Shown here: in pieces, positions 39,079 through 48,336 of the stretch
Layout: each line of letters starts with the position of its first letter
Position numbering within the stretch: the first letter of the stretch is position 1
Assembly (NCBI RefSeq): GCF_944385615.1
Contig: NZ_CALWXV010000014.1
Location: 1-50,264 of the forward strand
DNA length: 50,264 bases
DNA from: an uncultured Flavonifractor sp.
GTDB lineage: Bacteria > Bacillota > Clostridia > Oscillospirales > Oscillospiraceae
Reading direction: 5' to 3'
Position numbers and translations under genes: made by a program
The notes under the pieces: generated by a model
Told to the model about the DNA's origin: nothing
What the model saw: only the letters and a program-made list of their open reading frames with translations
The model's database searches: none

Positions 39079-39849
39079 ATGAACCACTATCTTCCCTCTG
39101 ATCGGGAGTGGAGACGGAAACAGGAGGGCGCGGCCTGCTGCTGTCCGCCGGGCTGTTGCCCGCCGCCTTGTCCCCCTCCCTGCCCTGTGCCCGGACCTAC
39201 TGGTCCCACAGGGGCAACCGGTCCTGCAGGCGCTACTGGTCCTACCGGACCTGCCGGGTCGGGTGGAGCAGGTCCCACCGGTCCTACGGGGGCCACGGGC
39301 CCGACTGGACCTGCCGGTCCGGCCACGCCGGGTCCCACCGGTCCTACCGGAGCTGCGGGAACCACTGGTCCTACCGGACCGACTGGACCTCAGGGTGTCT
39401 CCGGCCCGACTGGCCCAACCGGTGCAGCCGGTGCTACCGGCCCCACCGGTCCTCAGGGTATTCCCGGCCCGGATGGAGCCACTGGCCCAACTGGGCCCCA
39501 GGGCATTCCCGGTCCGGATGGAACTGCGGGTGCTACCGGTCCTACCGGACCCACTGGACCCACTGGCGCTGCTGGGACAGCGGGTGTTGCCGGTCCCACT
39601 GGTCCCACTGGTGCCGCCGGGACAGCGGGTGCTGCCGGTCCCACCGGACCCACTGGTCCTGCCGGCACTGCCGGTACGGCGGGTGCTACCGGTCCTACTG
39701 GACCTACTGGCCCAACCGGCCCTGCCGGGGAGACCAACGCGGCGGCTACGGTAAGCACGTTGGAGTCTAACGCCACACTGGCCCAGACCATCAGTATCGT
39801 TAACCAAATCATTCAGAATCTTCAGGCCGCCGGTCTGATGAATTCCTGA
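39079..39849 (+). CDS. Collagen-like protein, probable exosporium/spore-surface filament (BclA-like)
   Basis: 256 residues in three parts: a charged N-terminus, a Cys/Pro-rich stretch (about 20-38, [11 protein letters not shown] then CPPPCPVP), about 60 Gly-X-Y triplets rich in GPT and GAT (about 39-217) with register slips at GSGGAG and GPATPG, and a 39-residue C-terminal tail ending LQAAGLMNS that may trimerise. Thr at the third position is the usual O-glycosylation site in BclA proteins. No signal peptide, as expected for mother-cell-made coat or exosporium proteins. AAAGGAG lies 7 bases before ATG 39079. A glycosyltransferase gene follows. Confidence 0.88.
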   Translation: MNHYLPSDREWRRKQEGAACCCPPGCCPPPCPPPCPVPGPTGPTGATGPAGATGPTGPAGSGGAGPTGPTGATGPTGPAGPATPGPTGPTGAAGTTGPTGPTGPQGVSGPTGPTGAAGATGPTGPQGIPGPDGATGPTGPQGIPGPDGTAGATGPTGPTGPTGAAGTAGVAGPTGPTGAAGTAGAAGPTGPTGPAGTAGTAGATGPTGPTGPTGPAGETNAAATVSTLESNATLAQTISIVNQIIQNLQAAGLMNS

Positions 39850-39906
39850 CCTGCGGGAGAGGAGGGCATTGGGCTCTCCTCTCCTCATTTGAAGGGGGAA
39901 AACAGC

Positions 39907-40983
39907 ATGAAGATCGTAGTCTATGCCATCAGCAAAAATGAATCCCAATTTGTGGACCGTTGGATGGATTCTATGGGAGAGGCGGACCAGGTGGTGGTGC
40001 TGGACACAGGTTCCACAGATGATACCGTGGAACGGCTGCGGGCTCGGGGCGCTCAGGTCACGGTGGAAGAAATCTCCCCCTGGCGGTTCGATGTGGCCCG
40101 CAACCGCTCTCTGGAGCTGGTGGAGGAGGATGCGGATATCTGCGTGTGTACCGATCTGGACGAGATATTTCACCCTGGTTGGCGGTCGGCTCTGGAGACA
40201 GCCTGGACCCCGGAAGCCGGTCAGGCCAGATACCGGTACACCTGGTCTTTCCGGTCCGATGGCGGCGAGGGGGTAGTGTTCTGGTATGAGAAGATCCACC
40301 GCCGCCACGGCTATCGTTGGGTCCACCCGGTCCATGAGGTACTCCAGTGGGTGGGTCCTGGCCAAGCGGGGCCCATGGTGACGGCAGCAGGGGTACAGAT
40401 GGACCACCACCCGGACCCAAGCAAATCCCGGGGGCAGTATCTTCCTCTGCTGGAGTTGTCGGTACAGGAGGCCCCGGAGGATGACCGCAATGTCCACTAT
40501 CTGGGCCGGGAATACTTTTTCTATGGGCGATGGGAGGACTGTATCGTCACCCTAAGGAGGCACCTGTCTCTGCCCACTGCCACCTGGAAGGATGAACGGG
40601 CGGCCTCTATGCGGTATATTGCCAAAGCGTATTTGCAGAAGGGAGACCCCATCCAGGCCAGAGGCTGGTTTTTCCGGGCTGCCGCTGAGGCTCCACACCT
40701 GCGGGAGCCCTGGATGGACCTGGCCATGCTGTGCTACCAGCAGGAAAATTGGGATGGGGTGCTCTATTTCACTGGGATTGCTCTGGCTATCACTGTACGT
40801 CCGGATACTTACATCTGTGAGGCCGAGCCCTGGGGGCCCCTTCCCTACGATCTGCGCTGTCAGGCCTATTTCCGTACCGGACGAAACAGTCTGGCTTTGG
40901 AAGAGGCTCAAAAAGCCCTGTCTCTCTCCCCCACCGATCCCCGTCTAAGGGGTAATGTGGCTGTGTTGAGCCGAATGCAATGA
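39907..40983 (+). CDS. Family 2-like glycosyltransferase with TPR-like tail
   Basis: 358 residues. The GT-A domain shows IVVYAISKNESQFVDRW, VVLDTGSTDDT and the metal-binding DLDEIF (DXD type, about residue 86). The C-terminal third (about 190-358) is helical with TPR-like pairs, including AEAPHLREPWMDLAML. The start ATG 39907 has GAAGGGGG upstream; an in-frame ATG at 39889 lacks one. It lies 57 bases after the collagen-like gene with no terminator between, so it probably glycosylates that protein, as SgtA does for BclA in Clostridioides difficile. Confidence 0.88.
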   Translation: MKIVVYAISKNESQFVDRWMDSMGEADQVVVLDTGSTDDTVERLRARGAQVTVEEISPWRFDVARNRSLELVEEDADICVCTDLDEIFHPGWRSALETAWTPEAGQARYRYTWSFRSDGGEGVVFWYEKIHRRHGYRWVHPVHEVLQWVGPGQAGPMVTAAGVQMDHHPDPSKSRGQYLPLLELSVQEAPEDDRNVHYLGREYFFYGRWEDCIVTLRRHLSLPTATWKDERAASMRYIAKAYLQKGDPIQARGWFFRAAAEAPHLREPWMDLAMLCYQQENWDGVLYFTGIALAITVRPDTYICEAEPWGPLPYDLRCQAYFRTGRNSLALEEAQKALSLSPTDPRLRGNVAVLSRMQ

Positions 40984-41002
40984 GAAATAAGGGTATGAAA
41001 AG

Positions 41003-41032
41003 GCCGGGGCTGCGTGGCAACCCCGGCTTTTT
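41003..41032. terminator. Terminator between the glycosyltransferase gene and queA
   Basis: GCCGGGG/CCCCGGC with inner TGC/GCA pairs, a T run on the plus strand and TTTT on the minus strand; serves both converging genes. Confidence 0.82.
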
Positions 41033-41041
41033 CAAAAAATC

Positions 41042-42067
41042 TTAGCAAATAAACATGGCGTCTCCAAAGGAGAAAAAGCGGTATTTCTGCTCCACTGCCT
41101 CCTTGTAGGCGGCCAGAATGTGCTCCCGGCCTGCCAGGGCGGACACCAGCATGATGAGGGTGGACTCTGGAAGGTGGAAATTGGTGATAAGACAGTCCAG
41201 TGCCTTAAATTTGTAGCTTGGATAAATAAAGATATTGGTCCACCCAGCGCTTTCCTTCAAGGTACCATCCTCCGCCGCCCAGCTCTCAATAGTGCGGCAG
41301 GAGGTAGTGCCCACACAGATCACCCGTCCCCCTTCCCGCTTGGTACGGTTGATGAGTTCGGCGGTTTCCGCCGGGACCATACAATACTCAGAGTGCATCT
41401 CGTGATCCAGGATGTCCTCCTCTTTTACCGGACGGAAGGTGCCCAAGCCCACGTGGAGGGTCACATAGGCCAGATTTACCCCCATGTCCGCCACCTGCTT
41501 CAGCAGATCCTTGGTAAAGTGGAGCCCGGCAGTGGGGGCCGCGGCGGAGCCTACCTCCCGGGAGTAGACGGTCTGATACCGCTCCGGATCGTTCAGCTCC
41601 GCTTTAATATAAGGCGGCAGGGGCATTTTGCCCAGCTGCTCCAGCTTCTCCAGGAAGATGCCATCATAGTCGAAGCGGACCAGCCGGTTGCCGCCCTCCA
41701 GCACCTCGGTGACCTCCGCGGTAAGCTGTCCCTCTCCAAAAGATACCTTGGTGCCCGGCTTCATTTTGCGGCCCGGCCGTACCAGGCACTCCCAGGTCTT
41801 GTTTCCCCGATCGATGAGCAGCAGCACCTCCACCGCTCCCCCACCGGGCTCCCGATGGCCGATCAGCCGGGCGGGCAGCACCCGGGAGTCGTTGAGTACC
41901 AGGCAGTCTCCCGGCCGCAGCAGCGTGGGCAGGTCGTAGAAATGCATGTGTCGGGTTTCCCCGGTGTGCTTGTCCAGTACCAGCAGCCGGGATGCATCCC
42001 GCTTTTCCAGCGGAGTCTGGGCAATCAGCTCTTCCGGCAGTTCAAAGTCAAAATCTGATGTTTTTAT
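41042..42067 (-). CDS. queA: S-adenosylmethionine:tRNA ribosyltransferase-isomerase, probable ATA start
   Basis: 341 residues from ATA, equal to typical QueA. Visible blocks: [18 protein letters not shown] at the N-terminus, [24 protein letters not shown], and [21 protein letters not shown] (in part). QueA transfers the ribosyl part of SAM to preQ1 in tRNA, making epoxyqueuosine. The conserved N-terminus begins exactly at an ATA (42067-42065) that overlaps the spoIID stop as ATAA, with GAGGTG 8 bases upstream. The nearest in-frame canonical codon, GTG at 42154, is deep inside spoIID and would add 29 unrelated residues. Confidence 0.94.
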   Translation of the reverse strand: MKTSDFDFELPEELIAQTPLEKRDASRLLVLDKHTGETRHMHFYDLPTLLRPGDCLVLNDSRVLPARLIGHREPGGGAVEVLLLIDRGNKTWECLVRPGRKMKPGTKVSFGEGQLTAEVTEVLEGGNRLVRFDYDGIFLEKLEQLGKMPLPPYIKAELNDPERYQTVYSREVGSAAAPTAGLHFTKDLLKQVADMGVNLAYVTLHVGLGTFRPVKEEDILDHEMHSEYCMVPAETAELINRTKREGGRVICVGTTSCRTIESWAAEDGTLKESAGWTNIFIYPSYKFKALDCLITNFHLPESTLIMLVSALAGREHILAAYKEAVEQKYRFFSFGDAMFIC

Positions 42068-43764
42068 GGCTTGCGCACCTCGATTCCAGTATAGTAAAAG
42101 GTAAGGATATCCTTGTAAGTATACCCCTGCTGGGCCATGGCGTAAGCACCCCACTGGCTCATGCCTACGTTGTGGCCCCAGCCGGAGCCGTTGATGGTAA
42201 ATACGGTGGAGCCGCTGGTGCTGCTGCCGCCGCCGGACTGGGCCTGGCTGACCTGGCCGCTGCCATCAATGAGATAGGCGTTGTTTCCCAGAGCAGCGGT
42301 GTTGCCGCTGCCGTCAATGGCATAGGCACCATCCAAACTGCTCAAAGTGCCGCTGCCGTTGAACGTGTATCCCCCAGTCCCAGTGGAGCTGCCGCCGCCG
42401 GAGCTGGTAATGGTATAGTGGATGGAACGCAGCCCTAGGAAGGTGCGGCAGTCATCCCGAATCTTACTCCAGCTTTTGCCGGAGGAGTCGATAAAGGTAA
42501 TCTCAATGGCGTTGCCGGTGGGACTGGTCTTGGTAACCTTGAAGTCCACGATGCCCGAGTTGGCATATCCCTTGGAGTTGAGCAGGTCGGTAAGCTCCTG
42601 GGCGGTATAGGTCACAGTCCAATTATAGTTGGAGATCTTGGAGGATACCGATGCCTCATAAGGATCGTACTTCCCTACCAAATACCCCACATCGTTTCCC
42701 CATACATTGACGGCGCTCTCGGTGGCGCCGCCGTCATGGGAGGAATATACCGCCTCAATGAGGGAACCGCCATACCAGGCGTATTCTCCATAAGTCTCGT
42801 CCACTGCCCGGCTGCTGGTGGCGGTCACCTCATCCATTCCATAGTAGACCTGGCAGTCGGTGGAGTTGCACAGATCAAAGCCCTGGCTTTGGTGCTTGCT
42901 TGACACATAGTTGCGATAGGCATAGGTGCGGGCACACACGGCCTGGGCCTTCAGGGCTTCCAAGGGCCAGGAGGCGCTCATCTCCTGGACGATAACTCCC
43001 TGAACATAATCCTCCAGGGGGATGACATTGCTGACAGTCAGGTTGCCGCCGTTCACCCGCTGGTACTGAAAACCGCCATAGTAGGTGCAATTCCTGAAGA
43101 TGGTCTCGGTCTGGATGGAGTTGTCCAGGCCGGGAGCAATGCCCAGGCACAGACTGCTTCCTCCATCAAACTGGAATAAAATCTGGCTGGTACCCGTCTT
43201 GACCACCGATACACCGTAACTGGAGGTGCCTGTCACTTCGATGCCAACCAGGCCCAGGCTGGTCTGGGCGGCCTGGGCTTCCTCCTGGCTGAGATAGGCC
43301 CCCACCCGTGCCTGCCATTCCCCATTGATCCAGGCCGCAAATCCGCCGGGGTAGAGCGAAGCGGCGGCAGAGGCGTCCGCATAAGAGCCATAGGAGCCGG
43401 GCAGCTTCAAATGCCAGCACCCCACCGCGATATTGGAGGTCAGGGTATCGAAATAACCAGACCAGTTTCCGGAGGTGCCATAGTACACATTCTGGGTCTT
43501 GACCACCGAAATAGCGGTTTCCGATGTCTGGGCCAGCTGCACAAAGTTCCGGCTGCTGTCATAATAGCCCAGCCGGTAGCCGCTGCCCACGTCGTTGAGC
43601 AGATTAGCGCCGGGCAAAGCAGTGGAGCCGTAGAACAGCCCAACCTTGATGGTGGGGTTGACGGTCACAGATGCTGCTCCGGCAGGAACTGTTCCCAGCG
43701 GTATTGCAATAGCCAGACCAAGGGCAACAGTCTGCACAAATTTTATCACTATTTTTCTGTTCAT
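42064..43764 (-). CDS. spoIID: SpoIID/LytB domain protein
   Basis: 566 residues. A signal peptide or anchor (about 5-31) ends at PAGAAS; residues about 75-190 contain SPOR-like segments; the SpoIID/LytB domain (about 225-450) shows [35 protein letters not shown] (in part), STDCQVY and [11 protein letters not shown] Gly/Ser-rich linker follows, and the protein ends with [23 protein letters not shown], also typical. SpoIID is the lytic transglycosylase of the engulfment machine with SpoIIM; this is longer than Bacillus SpoIID (343), so a vegetative LytB-like role is possible. ATG 43764 gives the signal peptide; ATG 43827 is in frame upstream but less likely. Confidence 0.87.
   Translation of the reverse strand: MNRKIVIKFVQTVALGLAIAIPLGTVPAGAASVTVNPTIKVGLFYGSTALPGANLLNDVGSGYRLGYYDSSRNFVQLAQTSETAISVVKTQNVYYGTSGNWSGYFDTLTSNIAVGCWHLKLPGSYGSYADASAAASLYPGGFAAWINGEWQARVGAYLSQEEAQAAQTSLGLVGIEVTGTSSYGVSVVKTGTSQILFQFDGGSSLCLGIAPGLDNSIQTETIFRNCTYYGGFQYQRVNGGNLTVSNVIPLEDYVQGVIVQEMSASWPLEALKAQAVCARTYAYRNYVSSKHQSQGFDLCNSTDCQVYYGMDEVTATSSRAVDETYGEYAWYGGSLIEAVYSSHDGGATESAVNVWGNDVGYLVGKYDPYEASVSSKISNYNWTVTYTAQELTDLLNSKGYANSGIVDFKVTKTSPTGNAIEITFIDSSGKSWSKIRDDCRTFLGLRSIHYTITSSGGGSSTGTGGYTFNGSGTLSSLDGAYAIDGSGNTAALGNNAYLIDGSGQVSQAQSGGGSSTSGSTVFTINGSGWGHNVGMSQWGAYAMAQQGYTYKDILTFYYTGIEVRKP
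42065..42081 (-). promoter_or_regulatory. Shine-Dalgarno and ATA initiation codon of queA
   Basis: Minus strand GAGGTG, 8-base spacer, ATA overlapping the spoIID TAA. No ATG, GTG or TTG occurs in frame for 28 codons upstream. An ATA start is very unusual; an undetected base error turning ATG into ATA would give the same picture. Confidence 0.6.
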
Positions 43765-43790
43765 TTGTTGGAAATCCCATCTCGCTTTCG

Positions 43791-43820
43791 TTGACAGTTT
43801 ACCAGAACTTGTGGTACAAT
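43791..43820 (+). promoter_or_regulatory. Probable sigma-A promoter of the lysine riboswitch and asd
   Basis: TTGACA (43791-43796), 18-bp spacer, TACAAT (43815-43820). Transcription would start near 43828, just before the riboswitch. Confidence 0.75.
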
Positions 43821-43849
43821 TTTGCAAACTAACTAGCGAAATTCACACT

Positions 43850-44105
43850 TGCAGAATAGAGGCGCGGCTGTTCAAGAGTACCGCGGGGAGGGCGACCGGG
43901 CCCGGAGAACCGTGAGAAAGGGGAGGCCGCCGAAGGGACGTTCCCCGGCGGGGCGTTTACCTGGTTGCCCGGTGAAGATCCGTGCGACTGTCGCCGCAAA
44001 CGCGGCGGAGTGCTGTCTGCTTTTGTCGGATAATGGCAGGGTCGCGCTGTCCCTGCCATTATAGTACAAAATCAGCAGTTCTGTAAACTGCTGATTTTCT
44101 TTTTT
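43850..44105 (+). promoter_or_regulatory. Lysine riboswitch (L box) with terminator
   Basis: The core AGAGGCGCGGC...AAGAGTA (from about 43857), GTGAGAAAGGGGAGGCCGCCGAAGG (in part), and CCGGTGAAGATCCGTGCGACTGTC (in part, ending about 43992) match the conserved lysine aptamer. Downstream lie a CGCCGC/GCGGCG hairpin, a 12-bp stem at 44030-44063, and a strong terminator stem (44068-44080 with 44086-44098) with T run to 44105. Lysine binding is expected to stop transcription before asd. It fills most of the gene-free stretch between spoIID and asd. Confidence 0.92.
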
Positions 44106-44171
44106 ATCACCAGTTTCCGGTCTGAGACAGGCCGGTGATGGAATAGGATTTGAGCAACGGAGGTATCGGTC

Positions 44172-45257
44172 ATGGAAAAATATAAAGTAGGCGTCATCGG
44201 CGGCACCGGTATGGTGGGCCAGCGTTTTGTTTCCCTGCTGGAGAATCACCCCTGGTTCCAGCTTACTGTCATTGCGGCCAGCAGCCGCTCCGCTGGCAAG
44301 ACCTATGAGGAGGCCATCGGCTCCCGCTGGGCGCTGGAGAACCCCATGCCCGAGGAGGCCAAGGGTATGGTGGTCATGAACGCGGAGGCCGATATTGAGA
44401 CCATTGCCTCCCAGGTAGACTTTGTCTTCTCCGCTGTAGATATGAAAAAGGAAGAGATCCAGGCTCTGGAGGAGGCCTATGCCAAGCACGAGTGCCCTGT
44501 GGTCTCCAACAACTCCGCTCACCGCTGGACGCCCGACGTTCCCATGGTGGTGCCCGAGATTAACCCGGAGCATATCAAAGTCATCGAGGCCCAGCGAAAG
44601 CGACTGGGGGTGGAGCGCGGGTTCATTGCCGTCAAGTCCAACTGCTCCCTCCAGAGCTATGTTCCCGCCCTGCACCCCCTGCGCGGCTTCGGTCTGAATC
44701 AGGTGCTGGTCTGCACCTATCAGGCCATTTCCGGCGCGGGCAAGACCTTTGATACCTGGCCTGAGATGGTGGACAATGTGATCCCCTACATCGGCGGCGA
44801 GGAGGAGAAGAGCGAGCAGGAGCCCCTGAAGCTGTGGGGCAAGGTGGAGAACGGGGTCATCGTCAATGCCCAGTCCCCTTCCATTACCGCCCAGTGCCTG
44901 CGGGTGCCCGCGTCCAACGGCCACATGGCTGCTGTGTTCGCACGGTTTGAGAATAAACCCTCTATGGAGGAGATCAAGGAGATTTGGGCAAATTTCAAGG
45001 GCCGCGCCCAGGAGCTGGCCCTGCCTTCCGCTCCCAAGCAGTTTTTGCACTACTTTGAGGAGCCCGACCGTCCCCAGACCCGGCTGGACCGGATGACTGA
45101 GGGCGGCATGGCGGTCTGTATCGGCCGTCTGCGTCCTGACACGCAGTACGACTATAAGTTCGTCTGCCTGTCTCACAATACCCTTCGCGGCGCCGCAGGC
45201 GGCGCAGTCCTTCTTGCCGAACTTCTGTGCGCGGAGGGTTACATTTCAAGGAGGTAA
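44172..45257 (+). CDS. asd: Aspartate-semialdehyde dehydrogenase
   Basis: 361 residues. NADP-binding GVIGGTGMVGQRFVSLL opens it; the catalytic Cys is in KSNCSLQSYVPALHPL (about residue 158), and CTYQAISGAGK follows. The sequence is of the archaeal/fungal-like branch rather than the classical E. coli type. It reduces aspartyl phosphate to the semialdehyde, the branch point to lysine/diaminopimelate and threonine/methionine. First gene behind the lysine riboswitch; dapA begins 7 bases after the stop. Confidence 0.95.
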   Translation: MEKYKVGVIGGTGMVGQRFVSLLENHPWFQLTVIAASSRSAGKTYEEAIGSRWALENPMPEEAKGMVVMNAEADIETIASQVDFVFSAVDMKKEEIQALEEAYAKHECPVVSNNSAHRWTPDVPMVVPEINPEHIKVIEAQRKRLGVERGFIAVKSNCSLQSYVPALHPLRGFGLNQVLVCTYQAISGAGKTFDTWPEMVDNVIPYIGGEEEKSEQEPLKLWGKVENGVIVNAQSPSITAQCLRVPASNGHMAAVFARFENKPSMEEIKEIWANFKGRAQELALPSAPKQFLHYFEEPDRPQTRLDRMTEGGMAVCIGRLRPDTQYDYKFVCLSHNTLRGAAGGAVLLAELLCAEGYISRR

Positions 45258-45264
45258 CCCTATT

Positions 45265-46158
45265 ATGAGAGAGCCTGTTTTTACCGGAGCCTGTTCCGCC
45301 ATCATCACCCCGTTTGACCACAGCGGCGCCATCAATTATGACCAGTTTGGGAAGCTCATTGACGAGCAGATCGAGCGTGGCCTGGATGCCATCTGTGTCT
45401 GTGGTACCACCGGCGAGTGTTCCACCCTCACCATTCGGGAGCACATTGCTGCCGTGGAATACTGTGTCAAGCGGGTAAATGGCCGGGTCAAGGTCATCGC
45501 TGGCGCGGGGAGCAACGACACCTCCGCTGCCGTCTACCTGTCCCAGCACGCTCAGGACTCCGGCGCCGACGCCCTGCTGCACGTCACCCCCTACTACAAC
45601 AAGGCGTCCCAGACTGGCCTCATCAAGCACTACGAATACATAGCCGACCGGGTACAGCTGCCCATTATCCTCTATAATGTGCCGTCCCGGACCGGTGTTT
45701 CCTTTACCGCTGAAACCTATAAGGTGCTCTCCCAGCACCCCAACATCAATGGCGTCAAGGAGGCCAGCGGCAACTTCTCTCTGCTGGCCCACACCCTAGC
45801 CATCTGCGGCGACGACTTCTACGTCTGGTCGGGCAATGACGACCAGGTGGTGCCCATGATGAGCCTGGGCGCCAAGGGTGTTATCTCGGTGGTGGCCAAT
45901 ATCGCCCCCGAAATCATAATCCAGATGACCCATCTGTGCCTGGAGGGCAATTTTTCTAAGGCTGCCGCCATTCAGCTGGGGTACATGGACTTTATCGATG
46001 CCCTCTTCCTGGAGGTCAACCCCATTCCAATCAAGGCCGCTATGAATCTGGCGGGCTACGACATCGGCTCTCTGCGTCTGCCGCTGTGCGATATGTCCGA
46101 CGGTCCGCTGGAGGTCCTCCGTCAATCCATGATGAAGGCTGGACTGCTCAAAGCATAA
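45265..46158 (+). CDS. dapA: 4-hydroxy-tetrahydrodipicolinate synthase
   Basis: 297 residues, TIM-barrel DapA. CGTTGECSTL binds pyruvate, YNVPSRTG holds the active Tyr, and GVKEASG the Schiff-base Lys. It condenses pyruvate with aspartate semialdehyde. ATG 45265 has AAGGAGG upstream. The product feeds dapB next door; besides lysine and peptidoglycan, the pathway also supplies dipicolinic acid for spores. Confidence 0.96.
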   Translation: MREPVFTGACSAIITPFDHSGAINYDQFGKLIDEQIERGLDAICVCGTTGECSTLTIREHIAAVEYCVKRVNGRVKVIAGAGSNDTSAAVYLSQHAQDSGADALLHVTPYYNKASQTGLIKHYEYIADRVQLPIILYNVPSRTGVSFTAETYKVLSQHPNINGVKEASGNFSLLAHTLAICGDDFYVWSGNDDQVVPMMSLGAKGVISVVANIAPEIIIQMTHLCLEGNFSKAAAIQLGYMDFIDALFLEVNPIPIKAAMNLAGYDIGSLRLPLCDMSDGPLEVLRQSMMKAGLLKA

Positions 46159-46188
46159 GAGGCTTGACCCAGGAAAGGATGTTATAAT

Positions 46189-46956
46189 ATGTTTCGATGG
46201 ATCCTCTCCGGCTGCAACGGCCGGATGGGCCGGGCGGTAGAGCGTCTGTGCGCCGCCCAGCCTGATTTGGAGATCGTGGCCGGATTTGACCTGTTGGGAA
46301 TTGCTGAGGGGGATTTTCCTGTCTTCTCCTCCCCTGCTGAATTCAAGGGGCAGGCCGACGTGGTAATCGACTTTTCCTCCCCTGCTGCCCTGCCTGCCCT
46401 GCTGGATTTCTGCCTGGAACGACGCGTCCCAGTGGTGCTGGCAACCACTGGCTATTCCCAGGAGCAGCTGGTGGCCATTGACCAGGCGGCCCGGACGATC
46501 CCCATTTTCCGCTCTGCCAATATGTCTATAGGGGTCAATGTGCTGCTGGCACTGGTCCGGCAGGCGGCCGCCGCTCTGGGGCAGGACTACGATATTGAAA
46601 TCGTGGAGCGGCACCACAATAAAAAGGTGGATGCTCCCAGCGGTACCGCACTCATGATCGCCGATGCGGCGGCCCAGGCCCTCCCCTATCAGCCGGAGTA
46701 TGTCTATGACCGCCACAGCGTCCGCAAAGCCCGGGAAAAGCGAGAGATCGGCATCTCCGCTGTCCGGGGCGGCAACATTGTGGGAGACCATGAAGTGATC
46801 TTCGCCGGTGAGAATGAGGTCATTGAGCTGCGCCACTCCGCTATGAGCCGGGAGGTCTTTGCCTCCGGCGCCATTCGGGCAGCTCGCTTCTTGGCTGGTG
46901 TGGAGGCTCCTGGGCTTTACTCCATGGCTGATTTGGTGGGAGAAAGACAACAATAA
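46189..46956 (+). CDS. dapB: 4-hydroxy-tetrahydrodipicolinate reductase
   Basis: 255 residues. GCNGRMGRAVERL is the NAD(P) loop, and EIVERHHNKKVDAPSGTA (about residues 141-158) is the DapB signature with the catalytic HH and Lys. It reduces the DapA product to tetrahydrodipicolinate. Last gene of the riboswitch-controlled operon. The stop codon lies inside the stem of the following terminator. Confidence 0.96.
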   Translation: MFRWILSGCNGRMGRAVERLCAAQPDLEIVAGFDLLGIAEGDFPVFSSPAEFKGQADVVIDFSSPAALPALLDFCLERRVPVVLATTGYSQEQLVAIDQAARTIPIFRSANMSIGVNVLLALVRQAAAALGQDYDIEIVERHHNKKVDAPSGTALMIADAAAQALPYQPEYVYDRHSVRKAREKREIGISAVRGGNIVGDHEVIFAGENEVIELRHSAMSREVFASGAIRAARFLAGVEAPGLYSMADLVGERQQ

Positions 46957-46998
46957 AAAGGAACTCCGCGGAATATCACTTCCGCGGAGTTCCTTTTT
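46955..46998. terminator. Bidirectional terminator shared by dapB and the AI-2E family gene
   Basis: A 19-bp perfect stem (46955-46973 with 46980-46998), loop TATCAC, T runs on both strands. The stop codons of both converging genes fall within it. Confidence 0.92.
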
Positions 46999-48187
46999 AT
47001 TGTTCCGGCTGGACCGGCGGGTCCTTCTTCAGCGGTTTTCCGTCACCGTCGATTTTTTTGGCTCTCAGCCGGTTGTTGACCCACTCCCGTACCAGGGCAT
47101 AGAGCACCGCAAAGGTGGGCACGCCCAAAATCATACCGGGAAAGCCAAACAGACCGCCGCAGGTGACGATGGAGACCAGTACCCAGATAGCGGAAAGGCC
47201 GGTGCTGTCCCCCAGGATCTTGGGACCCAGGATGTTGCCGTCAAACTGCTGCAAAGCGATGACCAGGGCGAAGAACCGGAGGGCGGCCCATGGGTCCACA
47301 ATGACCAGAATAAAGAGACAGGGAATGGCGCCGATGATAGGGCCGAAGAAGGGGATGATGTTGGTGACGCCTACTGTAACACTGACCAGCATGGGATAGG
47401 GAATGCGGAAAATGGCGCACAGGAGAAAGCACAGCACACCGATGATGGCCGAGTCAATGATCTTGCCATTGATAAAGCCCACAAAGACATGGTTGGCGTG
47501 GCCGCAAATCTGGAGTAGCCGGTCGGAGCGCCGTTTGGGCAATACCGCATAAAGCAGACGCTTGAGCTGCGGGACCAGCCGCCCCTTCCCTGCCAGCATG
47601 TAGATGGAGGAGATCAGGGCGGTAATGCCGGAGATTACGCCGTTTCCAATGGCAAAACCTACATCCAGCAGCTGAGGCAGGGCCTGGGCCACCTGTGAGC
47701 TGATTTTACTCATCATGCTCTGGAAATCACCCAGGGCGGTGTTGACACCTTCCGGGTCCAGATGGAACTGCACCGTCAAATCCTGTACCAATTGATTCAG
47801 ACTGTCCATGTAACCCTGCATATTTCCCGCAAGGTCTTTGACGCTCTGCACCACCTGAGGAATAATAAGCCCAAGCAGAACGGCAACTACCGCAAAAGCC
47901 AGCACATAGACCAGCAGAATGGATAGCCCACGCTTATATCTGCTGTTGGCAAAGAGCCTCCGTTCAAAGAAGCACATGGGAGTGTTGAGCAGATAGGCAA
48001 TAGCAAAGCCTACGATGAAGGGGGACAAGACCCCCATAAATTTGTCGATACGGATGGTTACCACATCGAGGTTGTTCAGTCCCACATAAAATAAAATGGC
48101 GACCAGCAGAACGATGAGCAGTTGAAGGTGATTTCCGTCCAGGATATACCATTTTTTCTTTTTCTCCTGCTCCTCTTTGTCGGACAT
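46997..48187 (-). CDS. AI-2E family transporter
   Basis: 396 residues with a charged, Lys-rich N-terminus, about eight membrane segments, and the conserved C-terminal block NIIPFFGPIIGAIPC...QQFDGNILGPKILGDSTGLS. The family (PF01594-like) includes the E. coli YdiK/TqsA and Na/H antiporter members; the substrate cannot be deduced. The proposed autoinducer-2 link of the family is weak evidence for function here. Confidence 0.9.
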   Translation of the reverse strand: MSDKEEQEKKKKWYILDGNHLQLLIVLLVAILFYVGLNNLDVVTIRIDKFMGVLSPFIVGFAIAYLLNTPMCFFERRLFANSRYKRGLSILLVYVLAFAVVAVLLGLIIPQVVQSVKDLAGNMQGYMDSLNQLVQDLTVQFHLDPEGVNTALGDFQSMMSKISSQVAQALPQLLDVGFAIGNGVISGITALISSIYMLAGKGRLVPQLKRLLYAVLPKRRSDRLLQICGHANHVFVGFINGKIIDSAIIGVLCFLLCAIFRIPYPMLVSVTVGVTNIIPFFGPIIGAIPCLFILVIVDPWAALRFFALVIALQQFDGNILGPKILGDSTGLSAIWVLVSIVTCGGLFGFPGMILGVPTFAVLYALVREWVNNRLRAKKIDGDGKPLKKDPPVQPEQ

Positions 48188-48244
48188 GGCTGTTTCCTCC
48201 TTTGCAGTTTGCCATACACAACTTACTGGCGTTTAATAAAGTAT

Positions 48245-48273
48245 ATTGTATCATGGCCGCCTCTCCCCCGCAA
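48245..48273 (-). promoter_or_regulatory. Probable sigma-A promoter of the AI-2E family gene
   Basis: Minus strand TTGCGG (48273-48268), 17-bp spacer, TACAAT (48250-48245), about 58 bases before the start; AAGGAGG precedes the ATG. Confidence 0.6.
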
Positions 48274-48296
48274 TGGTACTGTAGAAAAAAGCAGAG

Positions 48297-48330
48297 AAAA
48301 GGGGCTGCCGTAAGCGATACGGCAACCCCT
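48297..48330 (-). terminator. Terminator after tyrS
   Basis: GGGGCTGCCGT and ACGGCAACCCC (one mismatch) with a 7-nt loop, followed on the minus strand by CTTTTC. Confidence 0.78.
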
Positions 48331-48336
48331 GAGAAA

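Noticed and set aside
39190-39740. Short-period repeats that could suggest a CRISPR or satellite array
   Set aside because: The 9-base periodicity is the coding of Gly-X-Y collagen triplets in one open frame; there are no spacers.
39064-40497. A 477-codon open frame opposite the collagen-like and glycosyltransferase genes
   Set aside because: The Ser/Gly/Thr/Arg repeats are only the complement of Gly-X-Y codons; it crosses two real genes.
46997-48187. Assigning the membrane protein as an autoinducer-2 exporter
   Set aside because: The family name rests on few members; no luxS or other quorum-sensing gene is in the window, so only the family is reported.
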